Assembly: GCF_036320965.1 (NCBI RefSeq)
Contig: NC_092240.1
Span: forward strand, 15,806,501 to 15,870,500
Length of the DNA stretch: 64,000 bases
Origin: Panulirus ornatus
Lineage: Eukaryota > Arthropoda > Malacostraca > Decapoda > Palinuridae
Direction of reading: 5' to 3'
Shown here in pieces: positions 54,004 to 64,000 of this stretch. A program made the position numbers and the translations under genes. The notes beneath the pieces are model-generated. The model saw only the letters and a list, made by a program, of their open reading frames with translations, had not been told where the DNA came from and did no database searches. Each line of letters begins with the position of its first letter. Position 1 is the stretch's first letter.

Positions 54004-55385
54004 GGGGGGCACTGTATCCATCTATATATGACAGCCTCTGGACCCATCTACCGACACAGTTGATCTCACGCATCCGGGTCACTGAACCAGCGGGACTTCT
54101 GGTCACAGTTGCATTTTACGCAACACACATCCACCTAAGATCCCACTACACTACACTTACTCATGGGCCGCCCTATGCCACTTAATGGCACCCCGAGCAC
54201 ACTCACCCAGACCTGTGGCAGTCATAATGACGTACTCGAGGAAGGGCTCTCGCTGACAAGAGACCGTGCTAAACTTAGCGAATCCTTACATATTGTGACA
54301 CAGACTCCTGCACGGCCAGGTTTACGAACGCCTTTTGTATGAGTGACTCCCAGACACTAGGGAGCGAGAGGTCTATGATAAGGTGGAGAGCTGCGCCTTC
54401 AAGATCAACAAGGTTGGCCCCTCAAAGAGGTATGACTCCAGACATATCATTTATATTCTCGTGCTTTTATACCTAATATCATTTGAAGCTATCATTTAGA
54501 AATCTTAGACTGTAGCGATTTTCGTTTCAGTTGGCAGTCGTATCCAAGCTTCCTCCCTTTGTCAGCAGAATCGTGACATCATTTTCTTTGATTCTTGAAA
54601 CGTCGCGTTTGATTGACCCACCAGTTCTCCCTCCCGTCCCAGCCTGTCGCGTTCCCCCTCAGCCTCTGGCGCGAGGTTGGTGACCCATGCTTGACGTATC
54701 CTTGTCATATCGTGTTACGTGACTGTGGAGCCTTCGAATCAAGAATAGAAAGAAAAAAATATGTTACCGTAGAAAAATATATTGAGGTCATCCATCAGCG
54801 GATTTGTGTTAGCCTCTTGTGTGGGGTCACGTTCGCTGTGAAGACCAGGAGCGTCGAGCTGAATATGTTAATCTTCAGTTTCCCGTCCATCAGGGGGTTC
54901 TATGATTACTATTATGAAAAGGATATCGTCACGATAACCACACTCAACCGAACTGCTCTCATGACGCATCTGTAGTGGGAAGAGTCTGCAGCGTAAAAGT
55001 CCTTTCTGTGATGACATGTGAACCTAAAAGAATAATAGGTCAGGGTCACCCAGTGACGAATCCTTGTTGGCCTAGTCATTTGCTTTCCTTGTATCTTACA
55101 CACTCTTTTTTATCATGTTGACTTCCGTGACATTGGAGGGTTTTAAGCTATTCATCAGTCATTTCATTAAGCTGTATGATTTTTATTTTATTTTATTTAT
55201 CTTGTTTTTTTTTACGAAAAGAGTGACCAAGATTTTTCTTCAGCAAGAAACTTCTGTGTCAAGCTCTGCGACCTGTGAACCTAACCACCTCTTCTTTTTC
55301 TAACTCTCTTTCTTGTGAGAACATATGTTGAGCTCAGTGATAATTTTGTCACGAGGTATCGTGTTCACAACTTGGGAGTTACAGA
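54003..55385. other. Unassigned sequence
   Basis: The longest open frame is 120 codons at 54613-54975 (+), with no recognisable domain or signal peptide and ordinary composition. It is not called as a gene. Confidence 0.4.
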
Positions 55386-55389
55386 CGTA

Positions 55390-55625
55390 CAGACGAGCTC
55401 TCTCAGTGGTGCGTAGGTGGACCCAGGGTTCGGACTTACATACGGATCCAGAGGTCGGATCCTTGGACGAATCCAGGGTCAGACCTACGAACGGATCTAA
55501 GGACGTACCCAGGGACGGGCCCACGGACGAATCCAGAGAGACGGGCTTACGTACGGATCAAGAGATCGAGCCCACGGAGGACGGTCTGGCCTGCAGACGG
55601 ATCCAGGGCCGAACCCACAGACAGA
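55390..55625. repeat. Degenerate minisatellite, 'ggacggatccagg' type
   Basis: Phrases such as tacggatccagaggtcggat, gacgaatccagggtcagacc, acgtacccagggacgggccc and gacggatccagggccgaacc repeat about every 35-38 bp (with a half-period near 18). The D/P/R/T-rich open frame across it (55325-55645) is probably a by-product. Confidence 0.7.
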
Positions 55626-55629
55626 TTTT

Positions 55630-56499
55630 GAATGATTTTTGCTAGTATCACCGTCATCATCATTGTGCACTCCATGCTCATCCTGCGAGCGGTAACGCAG
55701 AAGGATCACAGAAGTAACAATGGAACTTTGGCAGATTCGAGTGTGCTTACGCAAGCTTCAATGTATGCATTGCGTTGTCAGTCTTTCATATGGTAAGTTT
55801 TACCGACTAGATGGAAAAAGCGACGACAATCTGAGAATTTCAGGTATCTTGCTTTTAACAATTAGGTGTTGTGACATTTCTTACGTTTTTGCTTTTTTTT
55901 TACCTATTCCTTAAAGGCATCATTTTTCATATTTTAAGACGTAGTGTTCTAGTTTTAGTCCAAATCTTTGGCCACATGATTAAGGTTTTCAGGTAAGCCA
56001 AAGTGCTAATAGTGCCTATAGACGAGTCTTGTAATCTGCTGATTTATTATTTTCTCCATATACAAATTTTACATTGTACATTTCACAGTGATGGAAAATG
56101 TTTCTTCTCGTTCTCATTCGAACTTGTCTGCTACCTTCAAAGAGGTTTGTTAATTCCATTCTAATTACAGTCTGGGGGCTTCTGACTGATAACCCAGTGT
56201 TGTTTTCGGCAGCTTTTTTCCTAAGTGTATGTCTGGTTAAAGCATTACCTTTGTCATGCTCACGGAAGCTTATGTGAGAGAGAATCTACTACAGTTTTAT
56301 ATGAATCCGGACGAGGCCAAGAATGAACACAAGGGTTCTCGCTGCTTTGTCGTCGTCGTTGTCGTGCGTGCTGCTCCTGCTGCTGCAGCACCCATGGCCA
56401 GGAGGAAGTACGGCACGCAGAGTAGAACCTGTTGGACTCAGCTGTGGACTCGGTAACCCAGATGAAAGGTAGGGAGGGGGTCGGTCGGATTCGTTTCGT
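55630..56499. other. Unassigned sequence
   Basis: A short (GTCGTC)-type run lies at 56348-56364. No gene recognised. Confidence 0.4.
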
Positions 56500-56952
56500 A
56501 TGGGTACACTTTTCTTACGGTCGGTCAGGGAGGGAAACGACATGAATGTCACGGATTATATCTGGTCTTGCGACACGGTTCCCGGGAAGCTTAGTCGTGA
56601 CTCACAGTGGGCAGCTTATCTATCATCACCGGCAGCAACAGCTGTGGTAATGACCCATCACCAGTGGCATCCTCAACACCACCACCAACCAGTTGCGCCA
56701 TCACAAGCAGCAGCAGCAAAAGCCACCTCCAATGTCCCCTGTCATCACCTACGGGTGTACAACCCCTGCACCTCGACCCACACCAGTAGGAATCCATCAT
56801 CAATACCTCCACAGTTAGCAGCACAACACTACTGCATTACTACCACAAACTCTCCCACTGCTACTACCACCCTTACAATCACATCTACTGCTACGGTTAC
56901 CACCACCACTACTGCTATAGTTGTTGCAAAGTCTACTCTTGAAACAGACTGA
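56500..56952 (+). other. Low-complexity 150-codon open frame
   Basis: The frame has a His/Gln/Ala-rich middle (HHQWHPQHHHQPVAPSQAAA) and a Thr-rich C-terminal part. Trinucleotide-biased DNA (cac, cag, act) explains the openness on both strands. No domain, signal peptide or splice context is seen. It could be a low-complexity exon of a regulatory protein but is more likely not coding. Confidence 0.2.
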
Positions 56953-56959
56953 CCTTATG

Positions 56960-58565
56960 ATATTTTCTTGACATGTTTTATAGAGGCCAAAAGATCAAAG
57001 GTCAAGGTCACGAAGCCAATTAATAGAGGTAAATTAAGTTTAAGCGGTATCATAATCTCGCTATTTTAATGTTAAACCTAGATATTGCCCATAGAATCTT
57101 ATATTTTCAGATCATGTCTGAGATGAACGTAAGGAAAGACAGAAGGAAAAAGAAATACTTTTAATACCCACATTAGCTGAAGTATGGCAAAACGCGAGAA
57201 CTCTGGATGTGGTAGGGCAACCATCACCACCCTAGGGGTCAGCGGATGGCCATTTAACACCCGCGGTCCACGGTGGCATAATGGGGTGCACCGCACAGCG
57301 TGAAGGGAACCTCTTGAGGTGAGGCGTGCGTGGCGTGCTTCCCATGACACACGGGTCGCCACGGGTGGACGCCCACACGCCCACCCTCACTTTATCTTAT
57401 AACGCACGTCAAAAATTATACCCCAGCGCTTTCGCGTTACCTCTCTATCCTCCTATAGTTTGGCGAGAGTGAGAACAAGAATCAGACACCACAGGAGTTT
57501 CAGATGGTTGTAGAAGCTGTGCGATAAGTGTGGACATTAGTCAACATCCCCCGTTACTATATAGCTGGTTTCGAAACAACTATTCCAGCTCCACCAGCCC
57601 AAATAAACGTCATGTCGAACGAGCACAACCAATTCATAACAAGTCCCCATTAAAGCATGACACAGTTCATCCATCAGTTTGAGATAAGAAGTTATAATGT
57701 ATTTGTTTCTGTTTGTCTCTCGCCTGAAACACTAGGTAAAGGAAGAGGCGGATGTTCACGACTGGTTCGTATCCTCCTCCTGCCGGGTCAGCTCCCAAGC
57801 GTCCGACCCCGTCATGTAAAATTGAGTCATTCTGATCATCCTGGGAAAAAAAAAAACACCGAAAATGGAGGCGATGAATACGGTATCGGAGATCGGCATG
57901 GACGCCTTGGAACACACTGCGTCGTGAAGTTAATCCTAGGTTAGACAGTTAGGGTTCTTATTTCTAACCTGACCTAAATTTCGATGCAACATTATCGACT
58001 GCGATTCTTAGGCGAGCCCTGGCCAGGTGAGATTCGATTTTATTTGGTATATTTTTTCACACTACATGTGGGCGAGTTGATTAGTCCCCCCCCCCTGGGA
58101 GGAGCAGGATGAATAAGTTACAGATCCTTTGACGGTGTATGAGGCCACGTCCTTGAGAACCCCCGAGAGGTGAGGCTCACGGCGCGCGTGAAGTCACGTT
58201 TTCAGAAAAAGAAAAAAAAAAGATGGTTATAAAAAGTTTGCGCATATCAACGTGAAGAACACGATAGGCGGATTATTTTCTGCACTATACAATTACTGAA
58301 AAAGGTGCTTCATATTTTCGAGGTGCACACTGGCAGACTCATAACGTGTAGCTGTTTTCAGAAGTAAGGCCAGACTAACGTCCGTTATGATGACGTAATG
58401 AATCCCCTTTGTGAGTGCCCGGGCTGGGTCATGGCGTTGATACAGGGGCAAACTCCGAAAGCCCGGGCCTTTGGGGAGGTCCCAGAAGAGGGAAGGGGTG
58501 AAGGTTAGAAATATCAGTAGAGTAAATGATCAAATAACAGGAAATATAAGTAAAAAAACATGAAT
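56960..58565. other. Unassigned sequence
   Basis: It holds 'tggcataatgg' at 57270-57280, which resembles a Pol III A box, but no B box follows. No gene is recognised. Confidence 0.4.
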
Positions 58566-59093
58566 TTTATCTTTTTTTTTTCTTTTTTACGTTGGAGGCC
58601 CCAGTCGCGGACAAAAGGCCACATCAAAGTTGGACCTTAAATGAAATATAGAGGTTATTCAAAGGGAAAAAGAGGAGACAAGGGAAAGTATTTACTAATT
58701 TTAGAGGAAGTGAAAAACCTGCCTTTTAAAATGTGCCGGGTCATAATTATTGGATAAGACATGAAAGGATAGAGAATTCCAAAGCTTCGAGATTTAGGGA
58801 AAGAAACAGTTATCAAAGCGGCCCACCGTTGACTTTTCAAAAGCATACAGTAATCATGTGACGCAGCAGCTTGCCGATTATTGAGTGGTCTAGACTAAGT
58901 GTGTGTGTGTGTGGGGAGGGGGGGAGCAGCCAGGTCTCGGGTGTTAAAACCAGATTGATATCTATAGAAGAGGGAAAGTGAAGCGACATTGCGACGTAGG
59001 GGACGCAGGTCAAGTTTTGAAGTTACCCTGGGATAGTTTATAAGTTTGACTGCTTTCCACTCAACTGTGTCAAATAAAGACGCAGAGCCACAG

Positions 59094-59245
59094 TCACCTC
59101 AGATGCAGAGAGCAATATCCCATACAAGGACGGATTAATCCTTTGTATAAACAGAGCAACTGTTCGGAAGAAAAGAAATTTCGACATCTAAACAAGACTC
59201 CCAGTTTCCTAAAGGCAGATGTAGCAGTTTTCGTAATGTGGGGTT

Positions 59246-59289
<44 letters not shown>

Positions 59290-60407
59290 TTACAATAATA
59301 CCAAGAGTGTCTATTGAGCCAAGAGGTGGAATTACAGAACAAAAAAGTCGAGAGGAAATTGTGAGGAATTTTCCATAGAGAGATGGGTAGAAACTGGGTC
59401 TTGGAAGCGTTAGACTTAACCAGATTTCGTCTCCCCCAGTGATATATCCTGTCCAAGTCTCTTTTTTTTTTTTATTGAAGTTGTGTTGAGACGAGATGCA
59501 TACCGAATGAGAGAAGAAGGAGCAGAATCGAAGGATGTGGAGAAATGCTGTGCTGAGTCGTCATCGTATGAATACATCTGGTTGTTTGCGGAAGAAATGA
59601 AATCGTTGATGAAAAAGGAGAAAAGGTAGGAGAAAGGGGTAGAGTCTGATCCATCAACAACCACGGAGATAAATCGGCCAGAGAGGAAGCTCGATATGAG
59701 GGAGCACAGTGAGGGAGGGATACCGAAACAGGGGAGCTTAGAGATGAGACCTCGGTGCCACACTCTGAAAGCTTTTGGTATTTCAAGGGCATCTGCACAG
59801 AATTCCGCTAAAGATCTTTCGGGGATGATGATTAGACATTAGTAAGATAGGAAAGAATACCATCAATGGATCTCGCTTTACGAAAGCCATACTGGTGATC
59901 AGAGAGAAGCCTGTGAAATTCATGATGTGTTTGGATATGGGAGCTGAGGAGGAATTTAAAAACTTTAGAAACGGTAGATGTTAAAGCAATAGGGTGATAG
60001 TTAGAGGAGTTAGAAAGTCACCATTCTAGGGAATGGGATGTATTAATACACGCCTCCAAGAAAGAAAAGTTTTGGATCTTAAACAAACGAGCAAGCACAG
60101 GTGCAAGTCCAAAGGAACAGTCTTTCAGTAAACGGAGATGGATGCCTTCAGGACCGTAAGCCTTGTTTGTGTCCAGAGAGAGAAGCGCTTTTTGGACAGT
60201 TTGAAAAGAGAAGGGAATGGGCATAGGATTAAGAAAAGGAACATCAAAGGGTGTAGGAATGTTAGAGTCATCCAAGGAGGAGTCAGAGGAAAAACGGGAA
60301 CCAAAGAGAGTTGCTTTGTCTACGGGAGAGACAGCTGTAGTACCGTCAGAACGGAAAAGTAAAGGAAAGGTAGAGCAACATATGTTGTTAGAGATGCCCT
60401 TAGACAA
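59094..60407 (-). pseudogene. CR1/Jockey-like reverse transcriptase remnant
   Basis: The three main open pieces are 60018-60407 (fingers: ALLSLDTNKAYGPEGIHLRL), 59416-59798 (palm: FGIPPSLCSLISSFLSGRFI, then the SPTFSPFSSTISFLPQT/YSYDDDSAQHF region in overlapping frames) and 59094-59456 (thumb: KSNASKTQFLPISLWK, WKPHITKTATSAFRKLGVLF). The piece around 59800-60010 (W...PI.K.G region and 'QYGF') is shifted by indels. A tract of 14-18 GA/CT units at 59250-59284 is inserted in the thumb. Confidence 0.8.
59250..59284. repeat. (GA)n microsatellite inside the CR1-like RT
   Basis: About 17 GA units. On the minus strand they read as a run of Ser-Leu in the RT remnant. Confidence 0.95.
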
Positions 60408-60510
60408 AGACTAGAAAGAACGATCAGTGGATGACGAGAAGAGATTATCGCACTTCCTGTGAATAGAGGAACACTCACGGACAACGAACTTACATTTCTT
60501 TCTTCTAACC

Positions 60511-60800
60511 ACCCCCCCCTCCCCATCTCCTGCGGGGGTTATGCACCAACCCTCCCCAGGGCCCACGTCAGCTCCTGGTAGCCCTGTGGATGGGTCAAAC
60601 CAGGTCAAGCGGGGTCAGCTGTCAGAAGTGTGGCTGAGGTGAGAGTGGCCCCGCAGAACCGGTCATGCTGCTACTTAGGAATTTCCTGTCTTGCTGTTAT
60701 GATATTATATTGCTCTATTTGTTGCGTTGTCGTTGGTAGACTGATGATATATTGTTTTATTATATTATACACGGCACGGGCAACTAAATGCCCTTATTAA
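60511..60800. other. Unassigned sequence between LINE and (AT)n
   Basis: A C-run (60513-60520) and GC-rich phrase are followed by AT-rich sequence. Nothing recognised. Confidence 0.4.
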
Positions 60801-61044
<244 letters not shown>

Positions 61045-61072
61045 AAAGATCACAATTTTGCGCGTGAGCAAG

Positions 61073-61486
<414 letters not shown>

Positions 61487-61550
<64 letters not shown>
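61487..61550. repeat. (AT)n microsatellite between SINE-like and LINE sequence
   Basis: About 32 AT units, blunt-joined to LINE RT sequence at 61551. Confidence 0.97.
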
Positions 61551-61553
<3 letters not shown>

Positions 61554-61676
61554 ACACCCCTGCCGCAAACCTACATTCACTGAGAACCAATCACTTTCCT
61601 CCCTTCCTACACGTACACATGCCTTACATCCTCGATAAAAACTTTTCACTGCTTCTAACAACTTTCCTCCCACACC

Positions 61677-62060
61677 TTATATTCTTAATACCTTCCACAG
61701 AGCATCTCTATCAACTCTATCATATGCCTTCTCCAGATCCATAAATGCTACATACAAATCCATTTGCTTTTCTAAGTATTTCTCACATACATTCTTCAAA
61801 GCAAACACCTGATCCACACATCCTCTACCACTTCTGAAACCACACTGCTCTTCCCCAATCTGATGCTCTGTACATGCCTTCACCCTCTCAATCAATACCC
61901 TCCCATATAATTTACCAGGAATACTCAACAAACTTATACCTCTGTAATTTGAGCACTCACTCTTATCCCCTTTGCCTTTGTACAATGGCACTATGCACGC
62001 ACTCCGCCAATCCTCAGGCACCTCACCATGAGTCATACATACATTAAATAACCTTACCAA
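61677..62060 (-). pseudogene. LINE RT, inverted N-terminal half
   Basis: 127 codons are open: LFNVCMTHGEVPEDWRSACI, PLYKGKGDKSECSNYRGISL, GEEQCGFRSGRGCVDQVFAL, FMDLEKAYDRVDRDALWKVL. There is then one stop or frame change near 61675 before KLLEAVKSFYRGCKACVRVG (61560-61670). Confidence 0.88.
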
Positions 62061-62085
62061 CCAGTCAACAATACAGTCTCCATGG

Positions 62086-62880
62086 TTGTTTAATTTGTTT
62101 ATGGATGGGGTTGTTAGGGAGGTAAATGCAAGAGTTTTGGAAAGAGGGGCAAGTATGAAGTCTGTTGGGGATGAGAGAGCTTGGGAAGTGAGTCAGTTGT
62201 TGTTCGCTGATGATACAGCGCTGGTGGCTGATTCATGTGAGAAACTGCAGAAGCTGGTGACTGAGTTTGGTAAAGTGTGTGGAAGAAGAAAGTTAAGAGT
62301 AAATGTGAATAAGAGCAAGGTTATTAGGTACAGTAGGGTTGAGGGTCAAGTCAATTGGGAGGTGAGTTTGAATGGAGAAAAACTGGAGGAAGTGAAGTGT
62401 TTTAGATATCTGGGAGTGGATCTGGCAGCGGATGGAGCCATGGAAGCGGAAGTGGATCATAGGGTGGGGGAGGGGGCGAAAATTCTGGGGGCCTTGAAGA
62501 ATGTGTGGAAGTCGAGAACATTATCTCGGAAAGCAAAAATGGGTATGTTTGAAGGAATAGTGGTTCCAACAATGTTGTATGGTTGCGAGGCGTGGGCTAT
62601 GGATAGAGTTGTGCGCAGGAGGATGGATGTGCTGGAAATGAGATGTTTGAGGACAATGTGTGGTGTGAGGTGGTTTGATCGAGTGAGTAACGTAAGGGTA
62701 AGAGAGATGTGTGGAAATAAAAAGAGCGTGGTTGAGAGAGCAGAAGAGGGTGTTTTGAAGTGGTTTGGGCACATGGAGAGGATGAGTGAGGAAAGATTGA
62801 CCAAGAGGATATATGTGTCGGAGGTGGAGGGAACAAGGAGAAGAGGGAGACCAAATTGGAGGTGGAAAGATTTTGTGTGA
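62086..62880 (+). pseudogene. LINE RT, direct C-terminal half
   Basis: 264 codons are open: FNLFMDGVVREVNARVLERG, LLFADDTALVADS (about 62200-62238), KCFRYLGVDLAADGAMEAEV, MLYGCEAWAMDRVVRRRMDV, LRTMCGVRWFDRVSN, RRGRPNWRWKD. It then ends early, because a 14-bp deletion near 62869 (compared with other copies, between direct repeats of aaagat) shifts the frame into a TGA at 62878. Confidence 0.9.
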
Positions 62881-63160
62881 TCGGGGCCTGAACATGCAGG
62901 AGGGTGAAAGGAGGGCAAGGAATAGAGTGAATTGGATCGATGTGGTATACCGGGGTTGACGTGCTGTCAGTGGATTGAATCAAGGCATGTGAAGCGTCTG
63001 GGGTAAGCTATGGAAAGCTGTGTAGGTATGTATATTTGCGTGTGTGGACGTATGTATATACATGTGTATGGGGGGGGTTGGGCCATTTCTTTCGTCTGTT
63101 TCCTTGCGCTACCTCGCAAACGCGGGAGACAGCGACAAAGTATAATTAAAAAAAAAAATA

Positions 63161-63165
<5 letters not shown>

Positions 63166-63234
<69 letters not shown>
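63166..63234. repeat. (AT)n microsatellite at the LINE 3' end
   Basis: About 34 AT units follow the A-rich end of the LINE tail. Confidence 0.97.
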
Positions 63235-63243
<9 letters not shown>

Positions 63244-63402
63244 TCGCATGTCGACGCTCTGTCAATGGATTGAACCAGGGCATGTGAAGCGTCTGGGGTA
63301 AACCATGGAAAGTTCCGTGGGGCCTGGATGTGAAAAGGGAGCTGTGGTTTCGGTGCATTATACACGACGGCTAGAGAGTGAGTGTGAACGAATGAGGCCT
63401 TT
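63235..63402 (+). repeat. LINE tail segment, first copy of a local duplication
   Basis: It runs from acacatatactcgcatgtcg to gaacgaatgaggcctttgt and is repeated almost exactly at 63508-63675 (three to four differences). Confidence 0.92.
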
Positions 63403-63449
63403 GTGAATGGAGGAACACTCACGGACAACGAACTTACATTTCTTTCTTC

Positions 63450-63452
<3 letters not shown>
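63402..63452 (+). other. 50-bp insert copied from the sequence seen at 60458-60508
   Basis: tgtgaatggaggaacactca and the following 31 bases to tcttctaa match 60458-60508 with one difference. It joins the tail segment at the shared bases tgt and runs directly into (AT)n. Confidence 0.9.

Positions 63453-63509
<57 letters not shown>
63453..63509. repeat. (AT)n microsatellite
   Basis: About 28 AT units leading into the second copy of the duplicated tail segment. Confidence 0.97.
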
Positions 63510-63518
<9 letters not shown>

Positions 63519-63985
63519 TCGCATGTCGACGTTCTGTCAATGGATTGAACCAGGGCATGTGAAGCGTCTGGGGTAAACCATGGAAAGTTCCGTGGGGCCT
63601 GGATGTGGAAAGGGAGCTGTGGTTTCGGTGCATTATACACGACAGCTAGAGAGTGAGTGTGAACGAATGAGGCCTTTGTTGTCTTTTCCTAGCGCTACCT
63701 TGCGCACATGCGGAGTGAAAGGGTTTCCATTTCATGTGTGGCGGGGTGGCGACGGGAATGAATAAGGGCAGACAGTATGAATTATGTACTTGTGTATATA
63801 TTTATATGTCTGTGTGTGTATATATATATATGTATCCGTTGAGATGTGTAGGTATGTATATGTGCGTGTGTGGACGTGTATGTATATACATGTGTATGTG
63901 GGTGGGTTGGGCCATTCTTTCGTCTGTTTCCTTGCGCTACCTCGCTAATGCGGGAGACAGCGACAAAGTATAATAAGATATAGAT
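63508..63985 (+). mobile_element. LINE tail unit, long form
   Basis: A complete long-form tail: gaagcgtctggggtaaacca, ggtttcggtgcattatacac, gttgtcttttcctagcgcta, gtgtggcggggtggcgacgg, tcgtctgtttccttgcgcta, gcgggagacagcgacaaagt. It ends at a new (AT)n at the window edge. Two internal 'cctagcgctacct/ccttgcgctacctcgc' modules are visible. Confidence 0.85.
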
Positions 63986-64000
63986 AAAATATATATATAT

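Larger units (their letters stand above)
58570..60510 (-). mobile_element. CR1/Jockey-like LINE, long degenerate copy
   Basis: From the 3' end (58570, after a T-run) to about 60510, the minus strand gives the RT in order: RKCDNLFSSSTDRSF (60410-60455), SPVDKATLFGSRF, VQKALLSLDTNKAYGPEGIH (60125-60190), LAPVLARLFKI, the RKARSIDGI-like region near 59870, PKAFRVWHRGLISKL (59735-59785), SGRFISVVVDGSDSTPFSYL, then FRKLGVLFRCRNFFSSEQLL and YKGLIRPCMGYCS (59105-59225). The catalytic box region near 59560 reads YSYDDDSA. Stops, a T-run and a (GA)n tract interrupt it. It is not functional. Confidence 0.85.
61551..63150 (+). mobile_element. LINE-1 family copy with inverted 5' part (twin-priming structure)
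   Basis: 62079-63150 is plus-oriented RT C-terminal half and tail. 61551-62078 is the adjacent upstream part of the same RT in minus orientation. The two halves are contiguous in the protein: the inverted part ends with VGLRQGCV at 61553 and the direct part begins with PWLFNLFMD at 62082. This is the usual 5' inversion product of LINE integration. The copy is closely similar to 29320-30796 and 48212-49667. Confidence 0.92.

Noticed and set aside
54613..54975. 120-codon open frame as a gene
   Set aside because: No recognisable domain, no splice or promoter context; this length is expected by chance in 64 kb over six frames.
56500..56952. 150-codon His/Thr-rich protein gene
   Set aside because: Low-complexity trinucleotide DNA opens frames on both strands; no domain, splice signal or start context supports it.
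57265..57335. tRNA or tRNA-derived SINE suggested by tggcataatgg
   Set aside because: There is no matching B box or cloverleaf downstream.

Overview
This window is eukaryotic nuclear DNA. It has spliced coding exons with GT..AG introns, very dense LINE/SINE-type retroelements, long (AT)n and (TC)n tracts, and degenerate minisatellites. This texture, and the style of the retroelements (a LINE tail carrying a 'gcgctacctcgc' core and microsatellite-like ends), suggest an arthropod, most probably a decapod crustacean. That taxonomic call is an inference from repeat style and protein similarity, not from a search.

The one confidently recognised host gene is on the minus strand. Nine consecutive exons between 27155 and about 6364 join in perfect reading frame to give about 465 residues of mitochondrial poly(A) polymerase (MTPAP). 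They carry the RNA-binding-like N-terminal domain, the FGSS...CDLD nucleotidyltransferase core, the third catalytic aspartate and the PAP-associated domain. The extreme N-terminus (mitochondrial targeting peptide) is not resolved, and the extreme C-terminus is ambiguous. Its introns are stuffed with retroelements, and two of them hold large inverted pairs of the same element.

Region by region: 1-5390 is a head-to-tail pile of one LINE family (an RTE/BovB-like apurinic endonuclease plus reverse transcriptase), including a nearly full-length but broken copy. 5640-27200 is the MTPAP gene with intronic LINE and SINE-like copies. 29310-30806 is a young, 5'-truncated LINE with an open RT frame and a target-site duplication. 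30807-36970 is mostly unique sequence with a minisatellite and a CpG-containing promoter-like stretch near 36.6-36.97 kb. 37-64 kb is gene-poor and repeat-rich: degenerate CR1/Jockey-like LINEs, more copies of the first LINE (one with a 5' inversion typical of twin priming), SINE-like units, many (AT)n blocks, several minisatellites, and one small ORF predicting a secreted protein with 13-residue repeats.

The most interesting structural themes are four. (1) A short SINE-like family resembles the LINE at both its 5' leader and its 3' end. (2) A second LINE/SINE-like pair seems to share a 3' end. (3) Inverted SINE/tail pairs inside MTPAP introns could fold into long hairpins. (4) A near-perfect 40-bp-arm palindrome sits between two long (AT)n blocks at 60803-61319. 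No prokaryotic system, CRISPR array, rRNA or convincing tRNA was seen.
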